A program made the translations under genes and the position numbers. 19,634 nt of DNA, taken from Irineochytrium annulatum (lineage: Eukaryota > Chytridiomycota > Chytridiomycetes > Chytridiales > Chytridiaceae). This document shows positions 8,612 through 16,732 of this stretch, one piece after another. The notes below the pieces were generated by a model that saw only the letters and a list, made by a program, of their open reading frames with translations, had not been told where the DNA came from and ran no database searches. The stretch covers positions 1 through 19,634 of the forward strand of contig JADGJL010000502.1 in assembly GCA_027600665.1 (NCBI GenBank). Direction: 5' to 3'. Each line of letters opens with the position of its first letter. Within the stretch, counting starts at the first letter, position 1.

Positions 8612-9701
8612 ATGGAACCGCCCCCGCCACCTGCTGGGGCCCCCGACGACGGGAGTACAGTTGACGACGAGGAAGGGTCCGTGACGGCCGCATCGTCGGC
8701 GTCGACGTCGGCGCCGGCGGCAGAGGGAGACGCGGGGACGTCATCCTCTGCGCCTGTGGTGGATGCCTTGGACGGTGGCAAGCCGAAGAGGGCGAAGAGG
8801 AAGGCCGAAGACCGTGAGGAGAGGTAATTCTATTTCACACATCACGATCGCACTGACACGTCCTTTCAGGCTCCAGGCTCGCAATGCCCGCAACCGCCTC
8901 TCTGCGCAGCAGCGCCGCGACGCCGCACGCGATCGGATGGATTCTCTACGCGACGCCAACACTGCCCTGGCCAACCGCGCCGCTGAGCTTGCGGGCCGGC
9001 TGGAGCGAGCCGAGCAGGAGAAGCGCGACATGCAGGCCGGCTTAAGCGTCCTCGCGAGGACCATCGCGGCCCTGCAGTCCGGCAACACGCAGCTCGCCCT
9101 CCTCCCTGACCCTTTCGCGCACCCAACAGCAACAAACTTCTTTGGGCACCCTCCACCGGCGCCAGCGCCATACGTTTTCACGCCGCACGACTGGATGCTC
9201 CTGCAGCCACCCCCGCACCCGCAGCAGGCCCCGACCACCCACACGTCCTCACCGCCCCGCGACGCGGCCGCCCTCGCCCAGGATCTCACGACCATCCTCG
9301 CGAGCGCCGCCGCCGTCCCGTCGCGCGACGACGCGCTCTGGGCCCACCTCCTGACCCCGGCGGACGCGCCGTCGACCACGATGTCGTCGATGGCCCATCC
9401 GCCTCCGATGGGGACGGGGGAGTTGCTTGCCCAGCCGTTCGGACTACCAACGATGCAGCAGGAACATGGCGTGGTGCCCCCATTTCGCTCGGCACCGCCA
9501 CCATCGACCGCACCTTCCGCGTCGAGCGGCTTTGGGAGGGTCGGTCAGCGCCCGAATTGGGTGGCGGTGCCGTCGAGGAGGAGGAGGAGGGCGGTGAGCG
9601 TGAGGGCGGGACAGATTGGGAGGGGGGTTGATAATGCTGTCGGGAGAGCGCGGTTGGGGAAGAAGAAGGGGCTGGAGGATGTACGTAAGCGTCGCAGATG
9701 A
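8612..9701 (+). CDS. bZIP transcription factor (basic region resembles XBP1/HAC1 type)
   Basis: Exons 8612-8823 and 8870-9701 with a 46-nt intron (GTAATT...TTTCAG) give 347 aa. Residues 1-55 are acidic, Ser/Ala-rich. A basic cluster (KPKRAKRK) precedes the intron, and the DNA-binding core NRLSAQQRRDAARDRM follows it. A leucine-zipper-like coiled coil continues through LRDAN...ELAGRLERAE to about residue 125. The pattern NRxxAQ..RD....RM..L is closest, from memory, to XBP1/HAC1 factors of the unfolded-protein response, but other bZIP classes are possible. The middle is Pro/Ala/His-rich and the C-terminus is Arg/Lys-rich (SRRRRRAV, GKKKG, KRRR). No convincing Ire1-type double stem-loop was found inside the coding sequence. 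It would act in the nucleus as a dimer. Two upstream ORFs and a hairpin in the leader suggest translational control. Confidence 0.85.
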
Positions 9702-10057
9702 ATGTGACTGTGTGCACCTTTGTTATTGGGGTTTACGTTGGTGGTGCCGGTTTATCTATGTGTTGTCGAGCTGCTTTTCGTTTTGCGAATCGCTCTGATT
9801 CCCGACCTTATTTGAATATGTTCGTGTTGCAATAAAGCGAAAACGTGGCCGTCACAGCAGCCATCTCATAATTGCGTCTCCGCACAACAACTTCCCGACC
9901 TTCTGCGCGGCGAAGGAAGCCGTCACCCAGCGTCTGAATTCGAGAAGTTTACGCCGCGCAGGATGTTATACGAACGATCTCATGTAAGTTCAGCGTGGTG
10001 GCCTGCCAACACTGGTTCACAAGAAGTCGCGGCTGAAGCATCGTCAAATTCTTCGAA
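9702..10057. other. Intergenic region: bZIP 3' UTR and leader of the ankyrin gene
   Basis: The bZIP 3' UTR ends with an AATAAA at 9831-9836. The rest leads into the ankyrin gene. A short ATG-initiated frame at 9962 runs into a GTAAGT near 9983, which could be a 5' leader exon boundary or chance. Nothing else is recognised. Confidence 0.4.
9831..9836 (+). terminator. Polyadenylation signal AATAAA of the bZIP gene
   Basis: A canonical AATAAA lies 130 nt after the bZIP stop codon, in T-rich DNA on the same strand. Confidence 0.5.
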
Positions 10058-11815
10058 ATGGGGGCCACCACCACGCTCCCTGTCCTCCAGGACCTCCCCG
10101 TCGAGATTCTGATCCGGATCGCCTCCATCATCGACCCGGAGACGGCCATGCACCTGTCGCAGATGAAGCCGTTTCGCGAGCCCCTCGAGTTTGTCCGCAC
10201 CGACCCGCTGTTCATCCGCGCCTCCTTGCGCAATTTCGTCAACGACCGCGTTCCCCAGTTTGTCGAGCCGCCCACGGTCGAGCAGGACAGAGCCGCGACT
10301 TTGGCCCTGGCCGAACTGGACTGGACGAGCCTGGGCCCAGTCTGGTGTTCCGAACTCATCCGCTCCAGGCGCTTTACGGCAGCCACGCTCGAAGTCTTGT
10401 GCCCGTCCCTGTTCGACGTCGAAGCCCGCGTCGTCGATTTCATTGCCAGGCTGCCGCTCCAGGACCCGCTGCCCGCAAGCGTTTACCAGCCTACCCCGAA
10501 TCCGACTCCGATCGCGCGTGGACTCATGCTGGCGGTCGACGCGTGGCTCGAGGACGGACCAGAAACCGAGGGCCCCGGCGCTACGTCCGCTCGCGTTCCC
10601 ATTGACCACCACGGGTGGGCTTGGCTCGTTATGAATGACGCCGTCGGCCCGCTCTCCCGGCTCCTCGACATTAAGGTCGCCCCTCTCTTCCTCCTTGAGT
10701 TTCGCGCTTTCGGTCCCACAACCGAGCAGCTTTACCTCTCTTCCGCCCTCGGCATTGACTCCCGCCGACTCCTCGCCACCCTCCTCATCCTCGCCTCCCG
10801 CCACGGCGCCAGCAACTGCCTCTCCCACCTCCTCTCTCGCTTCCCCTACCTCGCATCTGCCCTTAATTCGGCTCTCATCGACGCGGCCGCCGCGGGGCAC
10901 GCCGCGTGCCTCCGCCGCCTCCTCGCACCGTCACCGCCGCACTCGCCCCCGGCAGACCCGGCGGCCCACCACAACCTCGCGCTCAGGAACGCCGCCGCCC
11001 GCGGCCACGCGCGCTGCGTCCGCATCCTTCTCCGTCTGCGCGACACGGGCGTGGACCCGTCGGACGACGCAGGGTCGGCCGTAAGGCTAGCAGCGTCCGA
11101 GGGCCACGCGGCCGTCGTGCGCGCGCTTCTGAAGGATCCGAGGTGCGAGCCCGCGTTAAAAGGGCCGGATGGGAAGGACGCCGTGTGCGGGGCCGCGGAC
11201 GCTGGGTACGCGGGGATAGTGGCCTTGTTGTTGGCGGCGGGTAGGGGCGGGGACGCCACGAAGGCTCTGAAACTGGCCGCCGCCGCGGGTAGGGTTGATG
11301 TCGTGCGCGTGCTGCTGCGCGGGCGGTGCAGGCGGGGGATGAGGAAGAGGGGTGGATGGGTGGTGGACGTGACGGCCGAGAACAACGCGGCGCTTAGGAT
11401 GGCGGCGGCGAACGGGCATGAGGTCGTTGTTGCGATGCTGCTAGGGTTGAGGAGGAGGAAGCCGGCCGAGGGGCTATTCGGGTTTCTGCGAGGCGCTGGG
11501 GAAGTCCTATTCGGTCGCGGCGCGTTTGGCGCATGGCCGTCCGAAATGGTCGTGGATCCGTCAGCGAGCGATGATTACGCATTGAGGAGGGCAAGTGAGG
11601 GTGGCCACATTGGCGTTGTAAAGCTTCTCCTTCAAGCCGGAGTGAGGATGTCTGGGCTGAGCGAGGCGCTTGTTGTGGCGGTGGAGAAGGAACGGGACGA
11701 CGTCATCCGGTTGTTGTTGGAAACGGGGAGGTTCGGGTCTTTGGATATACGGTTGGTCGATATGATGAGAGGTTGGCGCAGGAAGGCAAGGGGAGATGAC
11801 GAGGTGAAATGGTGA
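10058..11815 (+). CDS. F-box-like ankyrin-repeat protein
   Basis: One uninterrupted frame encodes 585 aa. Residues 8-35 (LPVLQDLPVEILIRIASII...) look like an F-box-like helix set, which in fungal proteins binds Skp1 in SCF ubiquitin ligases. Ankyrin-like repeats begin near residue 236 and recur at about 272, 307, 341, 374, 402, 445, 507 and 537. Clear examples are LALRNAAARGHARCVRILL, AVRLAASEGHAAVVRALL, ALRMAAANGHEVVVAMLL and ALRRASEGGHIGVVKLLL. Such repeats usually bind a protein partner, so substrate selection for ubiquitination is the likely role; the substrate is unknown. The start is the first ATG of the frame, preceded by an A-rich leader. The coding strand turns from C-rich to G-rich near 11080. 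A poly(A) signal follows closely. The next plus-strand gene is a shorter protein of similar design, suggesting tandem duplication followed by divergence. Confidence 0.85.
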   Translation: MGATTTLPVLQDLPVEILIRIASIIDPETAMHLSQMKPFREPLEFVRTDPLFIRASLRNFVNDRVPQFVEPPTVEQDRAATLALAELDWTSLGPVWCSELIRSRRFTAATLEVLCPSLFDVEARVVDFIARLPLQDPLPASVYQPTPNPTPIARGLMLAVDAWLEDGPETEGPGATSARVPIDHHGWAWLVMNDAVGPLSRLLDIKVAPLFLLEFRAFGPTTEQLYLSSALGIDSRRLLATLLILASRHGASNCLSHLLSRFPYLASALNSALIDAAAAGHAACLRRLLAPSPPHSPPADPAAHHNLALRNAAARGHARCVRILLRLRDTGVDPSDDAGSAVRLAASEGHAAVVRALLKDPRCEPALKGPDGKDAVCGAADAGYAGIVALLLAAGRGGDATKALKLAAAAGRVDVVRVLLRGRCRRGMRKRGGWVVDVTAENNAALRMAAANGHEVVVAMLLGLRRRKPAEGLFGFLRGAGEVLFGRGAFGAWPSEMVVDPSASDDYALRRASEGGHIGVVKLLLQAGVRMSGLSEALVVAVEKERDDVIRLLLETGRFGSLDIRLVDMMRGWRRKARGDDEVKW

Positions 11816-11837
11816 CGTGTTAACGTATTTATACACT

Positions 11838-11843
11838 AATAAA
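11838..11843 (+). terminator. Polyadenylation signal AATAAA of the ankyrin gene
   Basis: A canonical AATAAA lies 23 nt after the stop codon, in AT-rich DNA. Confidence 0.55.
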
Positions 11844-12052
11844 GTATTGCATGCAATTGTTCGGCCGCGCTCAAGTTTCGGCCGTTGACCCGGAACTTGA
11901 GGAACTCCACCTCGGACATGTCAACGACTTCCGCGCAGTGGAAGCAGCGTCTCGATGACCTCCCGTCGTTCGTCTTCACCCCGGGCCTGCTTCGGACGAT
12001 CGGGCTCGATGTTGTCGCCCCCTCCCCCAAAAAAAGAAAAAAAAACCCGAAA

Positions 12053-12060
12053 TATATAAA
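12053..12060 (+). promoter_or_regulatory. TATA-like element upstream of the second F-box gene
   Basis: TATATAAA on the plus strand lies 182 nt before the ATG at 12242, just after an A-rich tract. It fits a TATA box with a leader of about 150 nt. No other core element is visible. Confidence 0.35.
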
Positions 12061-12241
12061 ATCAGCGTCGCAACTTTTGAAAGGGAGGAAGTGTGGAATG
12101 GACAGGATGATTTTAGCATGTCCTTTACAGTAATGTCATTAAATAACCGCGACCGTCAAATTTCGCAAGATCAGATTCGAGTGGAAAGTTTGTCACGACA
12201 CGTTTGGCCGTCGGCCGCCACTGATCTCCTCCACTTCGACG

Positions 12242-13030
12242 ATGCTTCCTGTCCCCCTCCCGTTGCTACCTCCGGAGCTCTGGCTCGAGATCTTCATCCA
12301 TGCCTGCCCGACAATCACCAGCCTTGCCGTCGTCTCAACGCTGTCGCGCTCAATCCGCCGCGCCTGTTGGTCCTCCGGCGCGCGATGCCGTTACCTCATC
12401 CGCTCCAAAGGCCCAGCCACCGCCCTCGACTTCCTCCAATACATTCCGCCCGCCCGCCTTTACCACTTCCCCGAGCTTCCCACCCTCATAACTCTGGTAC
12501 TCAAAGTCCCGACTGCCCGGCTCGTCTGCGGCGCGGGCTGGATGCGCAAAGGTCGCAATGGCAACAGGCTGTGCCCGATTCTGGCCCTCTCGGAGTTGCC
12601 CGACGAGGCCCTCGCGGCTGCGTCCCTCCGCGCCCTCGAGCTCGACAGGGATACGACCAAGTACCAATGCCTGCACTTCTTCCAGTGCAGCATGAACGCG
12701 CTCATCAACGGTCGGACGAAGGTCGTGACGGCGCTCCTGAACAGGGGCAGGCCGTTCGACGAGGCGTGCCCGGCGCCTAGCGAGTTCGTCAACCTCGAGC
12801 CCATCGTGAGGTGCTCGCCGCGGGATCCGTACGAGAGGTGCGAGGAGCTGCTGTACAACTGGAGGCTGCAGCCGGGGGCGGCAGATCTGTCGAGCTCGAT
12901 ACACGAGGCCGTGAGGCATGAAAACTGGAGGCTGGCGAGATTACTGATTGGCTACGGGCACGCGTCGACGAAGTTGGGGCCGGGGGAATTTTCTGGGTTT
13001 GGGCAGGAGGCCATTGCTGTCAGTGGATAA
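12242..13030 (+). CDS. F-box-like protein with short ankyrin-like C-terminus
   Basis: A single-exon frame encodes 262 aa. The N-terminus (LPLLPPELWLEIFIHACP, then SLAVVSTLSRSIRRACW) is a good F-box-like motif at residues 7-45. The rest is mostly helical in character, with two ankyrin-like helix pairs: ALINGRTKVVTALLNRG near residue 160 and SIHEAVRHENWRLARLLIGYG near 220. It is less than half as long as the neighbouring ankyrin protein on the same strand and has few repeats, so it could be a shortened relative. It would act as a substrate receptor for a Skp1-based ubiquitin ligase if the F-box is functional. The coding strand turns from C-rich to G-rich in mid-gene, as in its neighbours. The start is the first ATG after the TATA-like element that gives the F-box at the N-terminus. 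Confidence 0.75.
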   Translation: MLPVPLPLLPPELWLEIFIHACPTITSLAVVSTLSRSIRRACWSSGARCRYLIRSKGPATALDFLQYIPPARLYHFPELPTLITLVLKVPTARLVCGAGWMRKGRNGNRLCPILALSELPDEALAAASLRALELDRDTTKYQCLHFFQCSMNALINGRTKVVTALLNRGRPFDEACPAPSEFVNLEPIVRCSPRDPYERCEELLYNWRLQPGAADLSSSIHEAVRHENWRLARLLIGYGHASTKLGPGEFSGFGQEAIAVSG

Positions 13031-13321
13031 TATGTAATTTCTTGCAAGTTGCTTTTTTGTTGTCATGCGTATATTTATGTCGCAGATTCTTCTTTTGGTA
13101 ATGGCCGCTGGTAGGCCGCGCATGCAAGGAATGTAGATACAGGAATATATATTGGGTAATGCTTTTAGCATACTGATGAAAGCGTGTTCAGCGTCAGTTG
13201 CACACCGATGTAGGGATACCTTCCGCTGGAAGCACGCCCGTCCAGACGGGGAAGTGCGAGAAGAAGCTTGATGCAATGTCATAATTGCCTCCAGCTGACT
13301 GAAGCGACACGGTCGCAACCG
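13031..13321. other. Convergent 3' ends of the F-box and cNMP-binding genes
   Basis: This 291-nt AT-rich stretch separates the plus-strand F-box gene from the end of the minus-strand cNMP-binding gene. No AATAAA is seen on either strand, and nothing else is recognised. Confidence 0.4.
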
Positions 13322-15078
13322 CTACCGTTCAGACCGACTCGTCCTCCTTGAAGTCTCATCTTCCTCTGTGCGAAAGAAAAATCAGCAACCGCGACTTTCC
13401 AGACTGATCTCACCCTGTAATGCATGCCCGAACAGGTGCTGGGTGTCTGCCAGCATGCTCCGTTTCCTTCCCCTGGACGCCTTGGTCCTGTCAAGCTCCT
13501 CCAAACGCGCTTTGGCAAGCGCCACCAGCCGCTTGCCCGTGGCCGGGAACGTCGCCGTCATTGCTTCAACCAACGCCCGCGACAGCCGAATACCCTCGCA
13601 CGCCACAAGCGTCTTAACTGTCGCGGTCCGCGGCAGGTCGAACAACACAGCAAGCTCGCCGAAAAACTCGGTAGGTCCGCTGAGCCGTACATCAGCGCTG
13701 CAGCTTGCAAGAACATGGTCAAAAAGAAGTATGCTTACATGATAAACCACTCGGTCCCCTCCACGTCGCCCGTGATGACCTCCACCGTCCCAACGCTCAG
13801 ATAATATGCACACGACCCCTCCTCGCCTCTTCCAAACACCACCCTCCCGCTCTCGCAAGCCCACGCCACACCGTTCTCCTCCAACCACTTCACGAGCTCC
13901 TCATGCTCGGCCTCGACCACATCCTCCACGTCGGCCGAATTTGCCCGCACGACGAAGCTCGGGAGGGAGCCTTCCTCGACGGCATGGACAGCGGCGGCGG
14001 AGGTTTCGATCTGTACACGGCAGCGACTCAGCGAGGGAGCGGATGGGAAGGACGGCTGCGAGCCGGCCAGGGAGCCGCCGAGGGAGCAGCTGGTGCTGAA
14101 GGCCTGCGTAAGGGAGGAGTCGGACTCAGTCGGTGGTTCCTGCTGGCGATGCGCGGTTGGGTCGTCACCGATAAAGTGCTGGCGAATGGAGGTCGTGGCG
14201 GTAGTGAAGCCGTACAGGTCCTTCGGCGCCCGCGCCGCGATCGGCGGTGGTCGCTTCAGGATGCTTTTCGGTGGGGGTGCTGGCGCGTAAGGGTGGTGTG
14301 ATCTGGCAGCCCCGCCAGTGGTCGACCGTCTCCTGATGGCGCGGCCGAGGGGAGGCGGGGCTTCCGTGTCATTAATTGCAAAGGAAACCTGGGAGGACTC
14401 GTTGTCCTCTGACGCGTTACGCCGCCTGGCGGTTGAATTCCGGGGCTTGTCGTTCCCCCCGTCGGGGGTGGGCGGCAAGAGGATCTCGGTCGGGAGGGAC
14501 ATGCGCCTCCTGCGGCCGTATTGCTGAATGTCGGAGGAGCCGCCGAGGAGATATGTGACGGCGTCGTTAAGGGAATCGTCGGAGGCCTGAGGCAACGCAA
14601 CCGAGTCAGTGTGTTCGAGGATAGTCTCGTGGTCGGCGACGGGAATGCCGAAGGCGGCGAGGGTGATGACGTCGCGCATCTGCATCGGCTGGTTAAGGTT
14701 CAGGTGAGGGAGCTCGACTTCCTTTGGGTCGGCCTCTTTGAGCGTCGGAAGGGATGAGATCGAGACAGTGACCTGGGAGTCGGCTTTGGCACCCTCCACC
14801 CTAGAAACCGCCGACTGATACTCCGGCTCCGACGCCTGCGTCGCGACGGTGGTCCCAGACATGGTCGCCACGTCCGACGTCAACGTCCTAAATGACTTGG
14901 CAGGCACATGTTCCCCAGAGGTCAACTTCCATCTAGACCCCTTCGACGCCGACGCGTCGGGAAAAACCTTGCTGTTTGACGACGCGTTGGACGTCGAAGA
15001 GTGCTTCTTGAACCACCCCGAGGACGACTTGTTGTCGCCCCCGCCAGGCACCCGAGGCTTGGATGCGTGAATGCCCAT
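13322..15078 (-). CDS. Cyclic-nucleotide-binding domain protein with N-myristoylation motif
   Basis: Exons 15078-13739, 13697-13414 and 13365-13322, with introns of 41 nt (GTAAGC...CTGCAG) and 48 nt (GTGAG...CACAG, branch-like CTGAT and a T-rich tract), give 555 aa. Without the second intron the frame would stop at 13382 (551 aa). MGIHASK at the start fits the N-myristoylation consensus (Gly2, Ser6, Lys7), implying membrane attachment. Residues 10-390 are Ser/Thr/Pro-rich and probably disordered, with several Arg-Arg-x-Ser-like sites such as RRRRMS and RRRST. Residues about 395-500 form a cNMP-binding domain: VVFGRGEEGSCAYYLSVG, then the phosphate-binding cassette FFGELAVLFDLPRTATV with Glu461 and Arg470. 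There is no kinase, channel or second cNMP domain, so it is not a standard PKA regulatory subunit, though it may be a cAMP effector. The ligand is not proven by sequence. Confidence 0.85.
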
Positions 15079-15253
15079 GCGTGAGGGGACCCCGAGATTC
15101 TCGAAGGGGTGGGTGGCCGATGGCAGCGCGGCCCGTCTCCCTCAAATACAGTTGAAGTCGGTGCGATTGTGTCGGTCCCCGCCATCACTGCCCAGGCACC
15201 GGACGGCTCCAAAGCCCCGGGCGCCGTCGCTCGCGCGGTTGAGTTCTGGCGTC

Positions 15254-15271
15254 GCCCCGGTACGCCGGGGC
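15254..15271. repeat. Short inverted repeat
   Basis: GCCCCGG and CCGGGGC flank a 4-nt spacer (TACG), making a perfect 7-bp GC stem about 180 nt before the start codon of the cNMP-binding gene. It could fold in that gene's leader RNA. No function is known. Confidence 0.4.
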
Positions 15272-15712
15272 ACCGTCAGCCGGGCGTTGGACAATGGGTC
15301 ACCGGGCGGGATCACCGGGCGACGGTGGACCGGGTTTGGCGGTGGATCGACCGAGACGTGTGGATTGGCACAGACAGGTGCAGGTCCCTCGTGCTGACGG
15401 GCGATGACGCGTGTGTATGGGGGCTGCGTCAGCTGGCATTATGTCAGTCAAAGTGTGAGGAGCCTGATAATTTATCTTGCACAAAACCGGCGTATCGACA
15501 GCTACTGAATATCACGCCACGAAAATAAAACAACTCGCTAATGTGTTTATTTAGATTGTTATTCCGTCATTGCTTTATTCTGATAAGTTTTCTTTTCGCT
15601 TTTCAAAAAAAACCAAATAAATGTCCCAGATTACTGCGTGCGGGGTGGAAGAAAGTCAAACAAACTTCTCACTTCCCCGTTCGGACCTTGGAATAGAAAG
15701 ATCGAAGGTGAA

Positions 15713-15718
15713 TTTATT
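15713..15718 (-). terminator. Polyadenylation signal AATAAA for the small minus-strand gene
   Basis: The plus strand reads TTTATT, i.e. AATAAA on the minus strand, about 150 nt after the stop of the small ORF and within AT-rich DNA. Confidence 0.35.
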
Positions 15719-15866
15719 ATTGCATGGATATAACTTATAATGCTCTCAACATGATTTTCAGAAGTTGCAGACAACAAGGAGAAGCACAATAGGCCTATGA
15801 CAGAGGGCCGAGTCATGCATGGTCTTGGGTATATGTGCGGCCGTCGCTTTTGGGTCTTGCCTCAGC

Positions 15867-15992
15867 TCACAGGGGCCGAGTCGGCATCGTAGACGGACCG
15901 CTGATGAAGACCGGGGATCGCTTGACGTGCTCGGGCCTCGTCGTGGTCGAGGACACAGTGGGGACAGCAGCGGTGGAGGTCGAGGCGGGCAT
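15867..15992 (-). CDS. Candidate very small gene (41 aa)
   Basis: An ATG at 15992 opens a 41-codon frame with high GC3 ending in TGA. The peptide is Ser/Thr/Pro-rich (MPASTSTAAVPTV...), hydrophilic, with no recognised domain. The case rests on gene structure: a clean TATAAATC about 100 nt upstream, a pyrimidine- and A-rich leader free of other ATGs, and an AATAAA downstream, together suggesting an mRNA near 0.4 kb. The stop codon overlaps a GTGAGC donor-like site. Splicing from there to a TAG near 15795 would replace the end with a short hydrophobic tail (PIVLLLVVCNF), so the true protein may be longer. The opposite strand also carries a GC-rich frame (15835-16020), but without such signals. 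Confidence 0.4.
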   Translation of the reverse strand: MPASTSTAAVPTVSSTTTRPEHVKRSPVFISGPSTMPTRPL

Positions 15993-16092
15993 CTTGCAGG
16001 ATTGGAGTTGTAAGAGGTAACGGTGAAGTCAGAGTGTTGGGCAGTTGAGGTGTTGTGCGGTGAGATGCGGTAAGGAGAGGGAGATGGGCCGC

Positions 16093-16100
16093 GATTTATA
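16093..16100 (-). promoter_or_regulatory. TATA box of the small minus-strand gene
   Basis: The minus strand reads TATAAATC, 101-108 nt before the ATG at 15992. It is followed by C/T-rich then A/C-rich sequence typical of a fungal transcription start and leader. Confidence 0.45.
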
Positions 16101-16732
16101 CGCGTGGGCTACCTGATGGAGATGAGGGTTGAGGCTGAAGGCCACGATTGACAAGGTTATTCTAGAAAGGTAGTGTGGCTTGGTTTTCGCCGCCCGCGCC
16201 GTTGAACACCGGCCGTCGTGGGCGTACGTGACAGGCATAACCCTCCAACCCTTCCCATCGCAAGGTTAACCCTTTGAAAGTCTTAATCCTTTTTTACAGT
16301 TCTGAGGTGCGCCACTCACTCACGGTCCTCCTGTCACAGCTCTCCTACCATGATTAACATGTGCGCCTCCAACCTCACTATCATATCTCCTCCCCGGCTA
16401 CCCTCGCCCCGCCTACCGAGCACGCCAAGCGATGCCCGTCTTCCCTGGGGGGGCCGGCCTCCACGCCGACTTGCGCCTCTTGTAAGCGAAGTTTCGTTCA
16501 ACCCGGTGCAATAGCAAGATCATTGAACCAAGATACCAAAAGAGTATTGCATGGTTGATATGAGTAACCGCCATCGTAAGTATTTCATTTGTCGTTGTAG
16601 TTCAGTCCACGAACAAAAAGGCATCTTCACTGCTGTATTGACAATGTCGCTTACGCCCAGCAGTGTCGCTTACGCCCAGCAGACAGAAAAAACGAGAAAG
16701 CAAGAAAGCTATAAACAATATAAACATGGACG
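16101..16732. other. Intergenic region between the small gene and the F-box/LRR-like gene
   Basis: AT-mixed DNA. An ATG pair at 16350 and 16359 (+) opens a frame of about 54 codons, Pro/Arg-rich, containing a GTAAGC near 16481; it has no recognisable domain and is not called. A 19-bp tandem duplication lies at 16645-16682. The last part should be the 3' UTR of the minus-strand gene ending at 16733. Confidence 0.4.
16645..16682. repeat. 19-bp perfect tandem duplication
   Basis: The unit tgtcgcttacgcccagcag occurs twice head to tail (16645-16663 and 16664-16682) with no mismatch, about 50 nt beyond the stop of the F-box/LRR-like gene. It is probably a recent slippage or repair duplication. Confidence 0.9.

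Larger units (their letters stand above)
11816..12241. other. Intergenic region with a GC-rich island
   Basis: After the poly(A) signal of the ankyrin gene, bases 11865-12030 form a coding-like GC-rich island that is open on both strands. The plus strand has an ATG at 11920 (MSTTSAQWKQRLDD...). The minus strand reads CFHCAEVVDMSEVEFLKF and stops near 11836. No domain is recognised and neither strand has a complete gene structure, so it may be a gene fragment. It ends in an A-rich run (12029-12045) and a TATA-like element. Confidence 0.3.
15079..15866. other. Upstream region of the cNMP-binding gene and 3' region of a small gene
   Basis: Bases 15079-15420 are GC-rich and hold frames on both strands without recognisable content. 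They probably include the 5' leader of the cNMP-binding gene. A 7-bp inverted repeat lies at 15254-15271. From 15470 the sequence is AT-rich, with a run of A at 15605-15613 and a minus-strand poly(A) signal at 15713-15718. No further gene is supported. Confidence 0.4.

Noticed and set aside
9201..9225. Two CNGCNG motifs 18 nt apart in the bZIP gene, as in HAC1/XBP1 introns
   Set aside because: No supporting stems around either loop, and removal would not change the frame.
8741..9379. Long minus-strand open frame (212 codons) opposite the bZIP gene
   Set aside because: It is antisense to the bZIP exon, is Arg/Ala/Ser-rich with no domain, and is explained by high GC3 on the coding strand.
9980..10900. 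306-codon minus-strand frame over the ankyrin gene start
   Set aside because: It is antisense to the F-box-like N-terminus and made of low-complexity Arg/Gly/Glu; no domain.
13698..13738. Alternative acceptor 6 nt upstream in the first cNMP-gene intron
   Set aside because: It keeps the frame but leaves a 35-nt intron, shorter than any other here, and would insert CS before the conserved ADVRL strand.
15109..15528. 139-codon plus-strand frame upstream of the cNMP-binding gene
   Set aside because: It overlaps the likely leader of the minus-strand gene, crosses into AT-rich DNA and has no recognisable domain.
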